NCBI GenBank assembly: GCA_019237515.1 | Contig: JAFAGX010000322.1 | Location: forward strand, 1-6,350 | Source: Acidobacteriaceae bacterium | GTDB lineage: Bacteria > Acidobacteriota > Terriglobia > Terriglobales > SbA1 | Length of the DNA: 6,350 bases | Direction of reading: 5' to 3' | Shown: in pieces, positions 1 through 5,720 of the stretch | How positions within the stretch are numbered: position 1 is the stretch's first letter | Layout: each line of letters begins with the position of its first letter | Notes under the pieces: generated by a model | What the model was told of the DNA's origin: nothing | What the model saw: the letters and a program-made list of their open reading frames with translations, nothing else | Database searches by the model: none | Program-made: the position numbers and the translations under genes

Positions 1-35
1 CGCTCTTCAGCCTGGGCACCGCAACTTGATCTCAT
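1..35 (-). CDS. Possible 5' end of the next gene in the cys-mec operon (partial, uncertain)
   Basis: On the minus strand an ATG overlaps the stop codon of the M67 peptidase gene in an ATGA arrangement (ATG at 35-33, stop at 34-32), which is typical of translationally coupled operon genes. The frame then stays open for about 11 codons (MRSSCGAQAEER) to the window edge. This is too short to recognise a family, an open run of this length is common by chance, and no clear ribosome binding site precedes it. If real, the neighbours make a sulfur-relay gene such as a ubiquitin-like carrier or an E1-like adenylyltransferase a reasonable guess, but nothing in these residues shows that. Confidence 0.18.
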   Translation of the reverse strand, partial: MRSSCGAQAEE

Positions 36-463
36 TCCACTTCAATTTTTTCGCTCACCAATTGCTTATCCTGCTCCTCGCTGCCAGTGAGTTCGAAGGA
101 ATTTGTCGTCGCAGCCTTCCCCTTTTCTACGCTTGTAATCACATAAGAACAGCCGAACCAATGTGCTTCAGCCAGATCGGTAGCCGACCACATCGCCGGA
201 TGATCCGGGTGCGAATGGTAGAAGCCGATGATCTCTTCTCCACGCCCGCGCCCTTCGCGTTGAACGCGGATCAGTTCCCTGGGATCAATGTTGTATCGAT
301 TCTGCGGTGAGTCATCGCGCGTGTTTCTACAACGTGCGACCGAAGTGACCACGCGCTGATCATCATCGAAGCGACCGAGCAAAACTCCGCAACACTCGTG
401 CGGATAGGTCTCTTCTCCGTGCTGGCGAAGAACTTCGTAATGAGGACGCGAGATTCGTAGCAT
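32..463 (-). CDS. M67 family JAMM/MPN+ metallopeptidase (Mec-like)
   Basis: A 143-residue protein, the usual size of a stand-alone bacterial JAMM domain. The full zinc signature is visible: Glu23 in PHECCG, then H83-x-H85-x7-S93-x2-D96 in HSHPDHPAMWSATD, so it should be an active zinc peptidase. The family removes ubiquitin-like or small sulfur-carrier proteins from conjugates. In Mycobacterium, Mec cleaves cysteine from the CysO-cysteine adduct made by CysM. The gene lies 56 bp downstream of a cysteine synthase on the same strand, which supports that kind of role by analogy. It should be cytoplasmic, since no signal peptide or membrane segment is seen. The ATG at 463 is the only standard start after the upstream in-frame stop (488-490), and it has no Shine-Dalgarno sequence because an AT-rich repeat runs right up to it. 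Family assignment is firm; the substrate is inferred. Confidence 0.93.
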   Translation of the reverse strand: MLRISRPHYEVLRQHGEETYPHECCGVLLGRFDDDQRVVTSVARCRNTRDDSPQNRYNIDPRELIRVQREGRGRGEEIIGFYHSHPDHPAMWSATDLAEAHWFGCSYVITSVEKGKAATTNSFELTGSEEQDKQLVSEKIEVE

Positions 464-525
464 TGTTGAATGTCGAATGTTGAATGTTCAATCAACACTC
501 ATCATTCAAAACTCAACATTCATTC
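464..525. repeat. GAATGTT-type tandem/inverted repeat between cysteine synthase and M67 gene
   Basis: Three tandem heptamers lie at 468-488 (GAATGTC, GAATGTT, GAATGTT). A second arm in the opposite orientation ends at 521. GAATGTTGA at 475-483 is perfectly complementary to TCAACATTC at 513-521, and TTGAA-TG-TTCAA at 481-490 is a small inner palindrome. The element fills the whole intergenic spacer, covers the stop codon of the cysteine synthase gene (520-522) and reaches the start of the M67 gene. It is much richer in AT than its surroundings. It could fold as an RNA hairpin, but it has no GC-rich stem with a T run, so it is not a classic terminator. Confidence 0.7.
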
Positions 526-1542
526 TTCCCAGAATCTCTCGCTTAAATACTTGTCTCCCGAGTCGCAGAGGATGGTGACAAACACTGCGTGTTCCTCCGC
601 CTTGAGCCCGCGGGCAAGCTGCAGACATCCAGCGACGGCCGCTCCCGCGGAAACCCCTACTAACAGGCCCTCCTCGCGCGCGAGCCGCTTTGCCATCTGG
701 TAGGCGTCCTCGGTAGCGATCCCGAGGTCGTCGTCTGCCAGCGACGGATCGTAAATCTTCGGCACGATCGCGCTTGCCATGTGCTTGGCCCCCTCGATGC
801 CATGGAATGCCGAGTCCGGCTGCAGCGAAATGCAGCGCACGCGCGGGTTCAGCTCCTTCAGACGGCGGCTGGTCCCAACGAAAGTTCCGCTCGTGCCCAA
901 CATGGAAACGAAATGAGTGATGCGCCCTTCCGTCTGTTGCCAGATCTCGTTCGCTGTGCCATGGTAGTGAGCCTGCCAGTTGGCATCGTTGGAATACTGG
1001 TCGGCATAGAAATAGACGTCGGGGTGCTTGTCGGCAAGTTCGCGCGCCATGCGAATGGCGCCATCGGAACCTTCCGCGGGATCGGTATAAATGATGTTTG
1101 CGCCGTAAGCATGCAGAATGCGCTTGCGTTCCACTGACACGTTTTCCGGCATGCAAAGCGTCACAGGAAAGCCTTGCGCCGCCCCGATCATGGCATAAGC
1201 GATGCCTGTATTCCCGCTGGTGGAATCCAGCAAAATTTTGCCGGATGTTAACTTACCGCTGGCCTTGGCTTGGGCGACAATGTTGGCTGCCGCGCGATCT
1301 TTGACGGAGCCGCCTGGGTTGAGCCACTCGGCCTTGCCGAGAATCTCGACCGCGGGAAGTTCGCGGGTAATGCGTGGAAATCGCAGCAACGGGGTGTTCC
1401 CGATGCGCTCCATGCTCAGTTGCCCAAGCTTCGCAAATGCTTGAGTCACGGACACATCGGCGCGACGCGACACACGAGAAACGGAGAATGAGCGGGCAGC
1501 CACAGGCCGCGACTGAGCACTCTTTACTAAAGGATCTGCCAT
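520..1542 (-). CDS. PLP-dependent cysteine synthase (CysK/CysM family)
   Basis: A 340-residue fold-type II PLP enzyme that makes cysteine from an activated serine (O-acetylserine or O-phosphoserine) and a sulfur donor. Visible landmarks are the Schiff-base Lys81 in NPGGSVKDR, the substrate loop STSGNTG (107-113), the phosphate-cradle loop GTSGT (216-220), SAGAA (298-302) and Ser328 in CDSGDKYLS near the C-terminus, which contacts the PLP ring nitrogen. The segment MPENVSVERK (131-140) and VPKIYDP (260-266) look CysM-like. The domain proper begins near residue 38, so there is a 30-40 residue Ser/Arg-rich extension. The start may lie further in, at GTG codons for Val30 or Val32, or at Met44. 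No Shine-Dalgarno sequence precedes 1542. Downstream lies an M67 peptidase, which suggests use of a protein thiocarboxylate donor. Whether it prefers acetyl- or phosphoserine cannot be read with certainty. Confidence 0.94.
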   Translation of the reverse strand: MADPLVKSAQSRPVAARSFSVSRVSRRADVSVTQAFAKLGQLSMERIGNTPLLRFPRITRELPAVEILGKAEWLNPGGSVKDRAAANIVAQAKASGKLTSGKILLDSTSGNTGIAYAMIGAAQGFPVTLCMPENVSVERKRILHAYGANIIYTDPAEGSDGAIRMARELADKHPDVYFYADQYSNDANWQAHYHGTANEIWQQTEGRITHFVSMLGTSGTFVGTSRRLKELNPRVRCISLQPDSAFHGIEGAKHMASAIVPKIYDPSLADDDLGIATEDAYQMAKRLAREEGLLVGVSAGAAVAGCLQLARGLKAEEHAVFVTILCDSGDKYLSERFWEE

Positions 1543-1551
1543 AAGCTTTGA

Positions 1552-1557
1552 ATTGTA
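1552..1557 (-). promoter_or_regulatory. Candidate -10 box of the cysteine synthase gene
   Basis: On the minus strand TACAAT (5 of 6 to TATAAT) ends 9 bases before the ATG at 1542. A possible but poor -35 (CCGGCA) lies 17 bp upstream. Transcription would start about 3 bases before the ATG, giving an almost leaderless mRNA. That fits the absence of a Shine-Dalgarno sequence at this start. Confidence 0.35.
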
Positions 1558-1617
1558 ACGTGACGAACGTAATCTGCCGGACGATAGAATCCACGCCCGA
1601 ATTGCTGTTCTTTAGAT

Positions 1618-1623
1618 TATAAA
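1618..1623 (+). promoter_or_regulatory. Candidate -10 box of the 160-residue hypothetical gene
   Basis: TATAAA lies in the 155-bp divergent region between the cysteine synthase gene and the plus-strand hypothetical gene. A transcript starting about 7 bases downstream would have a leader of about 68 bases to the ATG at 1698. No convincing -35 hexamer is seen at 16-18 bp. An upstream ATG at 1629 is in frame, and would be essentially leaderless if used. Confidence 0.25.
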
Positions 1624-1697
1624 AGACGATGTTTGGTTCCAGAGTAGATGTCGGTGCCTTTTGGCCGATTCCGCATCTAACCGAGCGAGAACAAAAA

Positions 1698-2180
1698 ATG
1701 GCTAAAGTAGAAGAAGGTCGAACATACGAAGACGCTTTAAGCTGGCTGCGCGATCACGGTTTTGATTTGATCGAGGCGCCCGGAACCAACGGTCGAGTCT
1801 TTTTAAAAAAATACAACGTCTCTGCCGCGATCCAGAAAAATGGCGATGACCACGCCAAGATCTTCGCTTATCCCGGCTACCTGATTGGCAGCGAGATTTC
1901 CAAGCTCGTCAATAAAGGCTATCAGCAGTTTCTGAAGACTGCGAAGACCGAAGTCCCTGCCACTGCGGATCATCTCAAAGCTCTGCAGCAGTTCACCGAA
2001 GAATTAAAGGAAGCTCTGGGTTTACCAAGCCTCTACAACGAATCGCTCGGAACCGTAAGCGAATCCTACCACTACGATCGAATCGAGAACCGCGACCAAC
2101 CTGCTGCAGAACGTCCGAAGCGTCCCTGGGAAAAGGCCGGAGCTATGGCAGCGTCGGTCGCAAGCAAGAGCCGCGCATAA
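1698..2180 (+). CDS. Conserved-looking hypothetical protein, 160 residues
   Basis: I do not recognise this family. The ATG at 1698 is preferred over the in-frame ATG at 1629 because it follows a purine-rich stretch (GAGCGAGAACAAAAA) and begins a natural charged N-terminus (MAKVEEGRTYEDAL). The extra 23 residues of the longer form look like translated leader. The protein is soluble, with no signal peptide or membrane segment. Residues 1-60 suggest a compact alpha/beta domain (EDALSWLRDHGFDLIEAP, then strand-like GRVFLKKY and SAAIQKN). Residues 65-115 are probably helical, and the tail from about 118 is polar and low in complexity (Pro, Lys, Ala). The motif IFAYPGYLIGSEISKLVNKGY is a good query. 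The gene stands alone on its strand, divergent from the cysteine synthase gene, and ends one base from the GrpB stop. Confidence 0.8.
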   Translation: MAKVEEGRTYEDALSWLRDHGFDLIEAPGTNGRVFLKKYNVSAAIQKNGDDHAKIFAYPGYLIGSEISKLVNKGYQQFLKTAKTEVPATADHLKALQQFTEELKEALGLPSLYNESLGTVSESYHYDRIENRDQPAAERPKRPWEKAGAMAASVASKSRA

Positions 2181-2181
2181 G

Positions 2182-2736
2182 TCAAAGTTGGTCTTGTGGG
2201 TAGCCCGCGGCGAGTGCAGTCTGAACCACACGTTCAACGAATTCAGTCTTGGCTGTAGCGTAGGCTTCGCGAGCTGAAGCGTCTGCTGCATCGATTGTGG
2301 CCGCAAGGTGTTTCTTCAGAATCGCGTATTTCCGTGCAACCTCGCCGTGCTCTCGTAGGAAGTCACGGAATGCCAGGGTACGTCGTTCCTCCTCTCCACC
2401 AAACTGAACCACATGGATGTGGTACCGGTGCGGCCATATCGTTGGTCGATGGAAAAATGGGCATACTGCGTCGTTAGGGTGGGGTTTGTGAACGCAGCCC
2501 AATGTGGCCAGCGGCCCCGCGTATGCCTCGATGGGCTGCAAGGTTTTCACCGAGAGCTGAATGTCAATGATGGGCTTTGCGTCCAAACCCGGCACCGCGG
2601 TGGAACCGTTATGGTCGATGCGGAGCGCCAGCTTTCCGAGCGCTTGCACAATGCGCTCTTGCTCAGCCTCAAATTCCACAACCCATCGTGGATTGTATGA
2701 GACGATTTGCAGTTCTTGCCGGACCGGATGAGACAT
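2182..2736 (-). CDS. GrpB family protein (UPF0157, nucleotidyltransferase-like)
   Basis: A 184-residue protein of normal length for the family. The hallmark block is present: DHNGSTAVPGLDAKPIIDI (41-59), where HIGSTAVPGL...KPIIDI is usual. It is followed by YHIHVV (105-110), LAFRDFLREH (121-130) and AYATAKTEFV (159-168). The family is related in fold to nucleotidyltransferases, and the G-S plus D-x-D-like block would form the metal/nucleotide site, but a cellular role is not established for most members. It should be cytoplasmic. The family's usual Ile in HIGS is Asn43 here. It is the last of three minus-strand genes, starting 36 bp after the stop of a small membrane protein gene, so co-transcription is likely though functionally unexplained. 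No good Shine-Dalgarno sequence precedes the ATG. Family call is firm, function is not. Confidence 0.93.
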   Translation of the reverse strand: MSHPVRQELQIVSYNPRWVVEFEAEQERIVQALGKLALRIDHNGSTAVPGLDAKPIIDIQLSVKTLQPIEAYAGPLATLGCVHKPHPNDAVCPFFHRPTIWPHRYHIHVVQFGGEEERRTLAFRDFLREHGEVARKYAILKKHLAATIDAADASAREAYATAKTEFVERVVQTALAAGYPQDQL

Positions 2737-2772
2737 AGTTCAAAACTTGCCGCCGCGCGCCCTGGTCAGCAA

Positions 2773-3216
2773 TTAAGCCTGTTTGTATCCATTACGCGTG
2801 TTCGCAGCGGCTGAGGCCTCTTTCCTCTTCCCCCGCCATGCCCAATAGAATGCCCCGCCGATAGAGCCAACCAGGAAACCGAGCGGTCCGGTAACAATCG
2901 CGATCACAGGCCCTTGCGATCCGGGATCGAAGATCATCGGCCCAAACCAGCCTGCTGCGAATCCGAGGCCGCCGATGATAACACCGGAGACAGCCATGCA
3001 AGTTAGTAGTCCTTGAGGTACCCACGAACTATGCCACCATGTGTATTGCGCGACCCCGGCAGCGGCGGCGAGGGATCCAAGCACCCGGATGATCCACATC
3101 CCGCGGAAACGCCCCACAGACAGCTCCAGCGCGATCGCGACGGGAACCCAGTAAATGTACCAGCACGCGGCAGCGGCAACTAACGCAGCAGTCAATGAGC
3201 GGATTACTGGATTCAT
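2773..3216 (-). CDS. Small multi-spanning membrane protein, hypothetical
   Basis: A 147-residue, strongly hydrophobic protein that I cannot place in a named family. Four membrane segments can be drawn at about residues 8-30, 41-61, 68-93 and 102-127. Between segments 3 and 4 is a short loop, FDPGSQG. A basic tail (RGKRKEASAAANTRNGYKQA) at the C-terminus probably faces the cytoplasm. Glycine-rich stretches in segments 3 and 4 (SGVIIGGLGFAAGWFG, GPLGFLVGSIGGAF) suggest close helix packing. The gene begins 27 bp after the stop of the DUF4440 gene and ends 36 bp before GrpB, so the three probably share an mRNA. The start ATG directly follows a small inverted repeat. There is no catalytic or transport motif to support a function. 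Confidence 0.8.
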   Translation of the reverse strand: MNPVIRSLTAALVAAAACWYIYWVPVAIALELSVGRFRGMWIIRVLGSLAAAAGVAQYTWWHSSWVPQGLLTCMAVSGVIIGGLGFAAGWFGPMIFDPGSQGPVIAIVTGPLGFLVGSIGGAFYWAWRGKRKEASAAANTRNGYKQA

Positions 3217-3234
3217 GGCAAAAGGCCTATTGCC
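3217..3234. repeat. Inverted repeat abutting the start of the membrane protein gene
   Basis: GGCAA (3217-3221) and TTGCC (3230-3234) form a perfect 5-bp stem around AAGGCCTA. On the minus-strand mRNA the hairpin would end at the base before the ATG (3216). An alternative pairing joins AAAGG of a possible ribosome binding site (complement of 3234-3238) with CCTTT (complement of 3221-3225). It might affect translation of the second gene in the trio, but the stems are short. Confidence 0.35.
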
Positions 3235-3243
3235 CTTTCTAAC

Positions 3244-3984
3244 TCAGTTGATCTTCTTGACGTGGACTTCCTGTCCATCGGCGTCCTGATATGTATATCC
3301 AGTCACATGGCCATGCGCGTCACGTAGAAATTTATTAGTCCCGAGTTCGGTCCTCAGGAAGAAAGTATCGTTGCCCAACGGTAAAAATTCCTCGGGGGCG
3401 TCATCACCCGATTGCGTCCACAGTTTGCCATCTTTCAGCGAAATGGTCTCCACATCATCGAGAGGACGCCACTCGTATTGGCCGACATAGTCTTTATAAA
3501 TGCCGGTATCGGTAGTGACCGGCTTTCGAAAACTTGTCGGGATCTTTGCCCACTGCCTGGCAATGAGAATCCAACTTCCGTCTTTCTTGACGTACGTTTC
3601 GGTCATCCGCATCTCGCTGACGATGTCGGAGTCGGTGAACTGCTCGTGGGTGGTGTAGCGAAGGTTCAGCACAGCCGTGTCGCCATACACGTGCACGAGA
3701 TACTCGCGAGGCTTGGTCGAGCGGTCGTATTCCGTGGGAAGCTTTCCGACGTGCGCCATTACCTGAGCTTTGGTTGCGACGGTGCCATTATCGGTGCTGA
3801 AGATGCAATCATCGGCCACATAGCGAGAATAAGCCGCCTGATCCCGTTTGTTGCTGGCTGCTGTCCGTGCTTCGTGAGCGCTGATCACTTCTTGTTGAGT
3901 CGGCGTGAGCTTCGGCTGGTCAGCGGCGCCGATCATTCCGGCAGATACCCAGAGTGCAACCAACCCATAACGATGGAAACGCAT
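3244..3984 (-). CDS. Secreted DUF4440 / NTF2-like (SnoaL-like) protein with a DUF3471-like C-terminal region
   Basis: A 246-residue exported protein. The N-terminus (MRFHRYGLVALWVSAGMIGAAD) is a signal peptide with likely cleavage after ...MIGA. Residues about 30-150 look like a DUF4440 cone-shaped domain, with helix ISAHEARTAASNKRD, then DDCIFSTDNG, the strand HVYGDTAVLNLRYTTH and the closing DGSWILIARQWAKIP. Residues about 165-246 (YVGQYE, ISLKDGKLW, EEFLPLGNDTFFL, KFLRDAHGHVTGYTY) match the beta-rich DUF3471-like tail often joined to such domains. The role is unknown; the NTF2 fold often binds a small ligand. Two ATGs compete. AGGAG (3993-3997) lies 2 bases from the ATG at 3990 but 8 from the ATG at 3984, so 3984 is chosen. 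First gene of a minus-strand trio. Confidence 0.86.
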   Translation of the reverse strand: MRFHRYGLVALWVSAGMIGAADQPKLTPTQQEVISAHEARTAASNKRDQAAYSRYVADDCIFSTDNGTVATKAQVMAHVGKLPTEYDRSTKPREYLVHVYGDTAVLNLRYTTHEQFTDSDIVSEMRMTETYVKKDGSWILIARQWAKIPTSFRKPVTTDTGIYKDYVGQYEWRPLDDVETISLKDGKLWTQSGDDAPEEFLPLGNDTFFLRTELGTNKFLRDAHGHVTGYTYQDADGQEVHVKKIN

Positions 3985-3992
3985 ATTCATTT

Positions 3993-3997
3993 CTCCT
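3993..3997 (-). promoter_or_regulatory. Ribosome binding site deciding the start of the DUF4440 gene
   Basis: AGGAG on the minus strand, inside AAGGAGAA. It is 8 bases from the ATG at 3984 and only 2 from the ATG at 3990, so it supports the shorter protein. Confidence 0.7.
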
Positions 3998-4047
3998 TGA
4001 GCGACCAGCGGGAACTAGTCGGCGACATCTTATCCTATGCCTTGGTT

Positions 4048-4081
4048 CGCGGATTGATCGCATGCCGGCCCGCGGATTGAT
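4048..4081. repeat. 11-bp direct repeat, possible operator upstream of the DUF4440 gene
   Basis: CGCGGATTGAT occurs twice, at 4048-4058 and 4071-4081, with start-to-start distance 23 bp, close to two helical turns. It lies 64-97 bp upstream of the DUF4440 start, in the 263-bp region (3985-4247) between that gene and the divergent DUF3592-like gene. A weak minus-strand -10 candidate (TAGGAT, 4032-4037) lies between the repeat and the gene, so the repeat would overlap the -35 region. The rest of the region shows no gene or terminator that I can support. Confidence 0.45.
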
Positions 4082-4247
4082 GGATCGAGGACGGACGGAA
4101 AACACCACGTCAATCGAACGCACGCACGAAATCCACAGGCTTTGCCCCAGCCGCCTCACTTCCGTAACCCAAAGACCACTTCCATCCTTACGACACAGGG
4201 CTTATGCTGTTGGAGAAAGCTGTTGAATACGGCGATCCATCTCTTCC

Positions 4248-4640
4248 GTGATTGCTCCATTTCACATTTATGCATGGGTGCTGGCCGGCTCGGGTGCGGC
4301 CTTATCCGCTTATGTACTCTTGCGCCGCAAACGCAAAGGTCCGGAGGAAATCGAGCGCGAACGCCGGGCCTGGCTTGATCAAGTCGGGAGGATTACTGAC
4401 GGTACCGTGATCGATGTTCAGGAAATCAGCAGCAACGGCGATCGCCCTTCGACCATGCTCATCTTCCGGTACGACGTCGCTGGCGTCTCTTATGAAGCTT
4501 CCCAGGATGTAACTTATCTTCGGCAGTTGATCAATCTTCATTCCTGCCGCCTCGGCCTGCCAACTTCCGTCCGTTACGATCCTCAGAATCCTGGCAATTC
4601 CATTGTGGTCTCAGAGCGCTGGATGGGACTTAGGCAGTAG
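4248..4640 (+). CDS. DUF3592-like membrane-anchored protein
   Basis: A 130-residue protein with one N-terminal membrane segment (about residues 6-25, YAWVLAGSGAALSAYVLL), followed by a strongly basic RRKRK stop-transfer and a soluble domain from about 42. The domain has the usual DUF3592 pattern: WLDQVGRITDGTVIDV, then a beta strand STMLIFRYDVAGVSYEASQDV, and the closing VRYDPQNPGNSIV. The family is of unknown function and commonly found in membrane proteins of Gram-negative bacteria. The start is GTG at 4248: the frame has a stop at 4224-4226 and no ATG in between. No clear Shine-Dalgarno sequence is present at the normal distance (GGAGAAAG lies about 30 bases upstream). It stands alone on the plus strand and converges on the M23 gene. 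Family call is moderate because such domains are short and variable. Confidence 0.72.
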   Translation: MIAPFHIYAWVLAGSGAALSAYVLLRRKRKGPEEIERERRAWLDQVGRITDGTVIDVQEISSNGDRPSTMLIFRYDVAGVSYEASQDVTYLRQLINLHSCRLGLPTSVRYDPQNPGNSIVVSERWMGLRQ

Positions 4641-4749
4641 GTCATTCGTCCTTCGCGGTTACCCTCAACTGCCTAGCACTGGATTTCCATTCCGAGGTGA
4701 GGATGCAAGGGCCCGACGACCGGCGGCGTGGAACGTCCGACGACGGCTT
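4641..4749. other. Convergent intergenic region without a clear terminator
   Basis: This 109-bp gap separates the stops of the DUF3592-like gene and the M23 gene. It carries CCGACGAC twice in direct orientation (4713-4720 and 4737-4744). I found no GC-rich hairpin followed by a T run on either strand, so termination here is not explained by a classic intrinsic terminator. Confidence 0.5.
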
Positions 4750-5658
4750 CTAGCTTCCCGCCGCGAACCCGCCCGCATGAGCGAGAGTAATGCGAAGGTA
4801 TTTGTGCGGATTCACCGGGGTATCGTTGATACGAACTTCGTAGTGAAGATGCGGGCCTGTGCTGCGGCCGCTCAAGCCAACGTATCCGATGGTGTCACCG
4901 CGGTGAACATATTGACCCGCCGTAACCCCGAAGCTGGCGAGGTGACCATATCGTGTTGTGACTCCGTGGCCATGATCCAGAATGATCGCGCGTCCATAGC
5001 CACCACTGAAATCAGCGAACACCACAATGCCATCGGCTGGCGCCATCACCGGCTGACCCACAGATGCGGAGATGTCGACCCCGCTGTGAAAGGCTCCTTC
5101 ACCGTTGAACGGATCAGTTCTTTCTCCGAAAGATCCGGTGATTGGCCCCTCAACTGGCCAGAGATTCGGAGCGGAATTGGCCCGCAGCCAGTCAGCTGGA
5201 GTCACGTTGCTGGTGAGTCCAAGAGAAATACCGGTCGTGGCAGCACCACTCAGGGCCGTGTCCTTCAAGGTGTAAAGGCGGTCGAGCGACGAGCTCACTT
5301 CGTCATCCTGGATGTTGTCGCTGGTAGGCGTCAGCACAGGATCATTCTTCAATCCATAGAGCGAGGAAACCTCGCTGGCCAGCGAACCTAATGAAGCGAC
5401 CTGGATATCTCTCTCTTTTGCAACCTGCTCAAGCTGCGTGTAGCGGTCCTTCAAGTCCTCTTTTTGTGCGCGCAGTTCGTTGAAGTGCGAAACCTTCAGC
5501 AGCATGTGCAGATATGAACTGGCGATTCCCGTCAGGCTCAGAACACCAATCCCTGCGCCCACGACCAACACGTAGAGATAATGAACTGGAATGGGAATTT
5601 TGCGCAGTTGGCCATCCTCGCCACGCGCCACAAAAAGAATGTAGAAACGCTTCCGCAA
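4750..5658 (-). CDS. Membrane-anchored M23 family metallopeptidase (LytM/NlpD-type)
   Basis: A 302-residue protein with an N-terminal membrane anchor (about 27-49, LYVLVVGAGIGVLSLTGIASSYL) after a short basic cytoplasmic part, a predicted coiled coil (about 55-100, rich in Glu, Lys, Leu), a linker, and a C-terminal lysostaphin-like domain from about 167. All zinc-site residues of an active enzyme are visible: H191 and D195 in FHSGVD, H239 in RYGHL, and H270/H272 in GPHLHYEV. It probably cuts peptidoglycan peptide cross-links in the periplasm or, as with EnvC-type proteins, helps regulate other hydrolases, though the intact ligands favour catalysis. The start is TTG: AAAGGAG lies 9 bases upstream and no in-frame ATG or GTG fits. 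A structured leader precedes the gene, and thiL is divergent. No transporter partner such as FtsX is adjacent. Confidence 0.92.
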   Translation of the reverse strand: MRKRFYILFVARGEDGQLRKIPIPVHYLYVLVVGAGIGVLSLTGIASSYLHMLLKVSHFNELRAQKEDLKDRYTQLEQVAKERDIQVASLGSLASEVSSLYGLKNDPVLTPTSDNIQDDEVSSSLDRLYTLKDTALSGAATTGISLGLTSNVTPADWLRANSAPNLWPVEGPITGSFGERTDPFNGEGAFHSGVDISASVGQPVMAPADGIVVFADFSGGYGRAIILDHGHGVTTRYGHLASFGVTAGQYVHRGDTIGYVGLSGRSTGPHLHYEVRINDTPVNPHKYLRITLAHAGGFAAGS

Positions 5659-5667
5659 AATCCTAAT

Positions 5668-5674
5668 CTCCTTT
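5668..5674 (-). promoter_or_regulatory. Strong ribosome binding site for the TTG-started M23 gene
   Basis: AAAGGAG on the minus strand is 9 bases from the TTG at 5658 and decides this start. It directly follows the closing arm of an 8-bp inverted repeat (5675-5682), so its exposure may depend on RNA folding. Confidence 0.75.
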
Positions 5675-5720
5675 GATCAGGACGGCAGGTTCGCCGTTCA
5701 ATGCTCACCGACTCCTGATC
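5675..5720 (-). promoter_or_regulatory. Stem structure in the 5' leader of the M23 gene
   Basis: On the minus-strand RNA, GATCAGGA (complement of 5713-5720) pairs perfectly over 8 bp with TCCTGATC (complement of 5675-5682). Inside lies a second hairpin, ACGGC-GAACCT-GCCGT (5682-5697), sharing one base with the outer stem. The outer stem ends at the base next to the AAAGGAG ribosome binding site. There is no T run, so it is not an intrinsic terminator. It could be a translational control element, but I cannot assign it to a known riboswitch class. Confidence 0.5.

Noticed and set aside
26..310. Plus-strand open frames opposite the M67, cysteine synthase and M23 genes.
   Set aside because: They are antisense shadows of clearly recognised proteins and show no family features.
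464..525. Intrinsic terminator or CRISPR-like array between the cysteine synthase and M67 genes.
   Set aside because: The stem is AT-rich without a T tail, and the 7-base tandem units have no spacers.
1629..1697. N-terminal extension of the 160-residue protein from the ATG at 1629.
   Set aside because: The translated segment looks like leader sequence, and the ATG at 1698 has the better upstream purine-rich context. A leaderless start at 1629 cannot be fully excluded.
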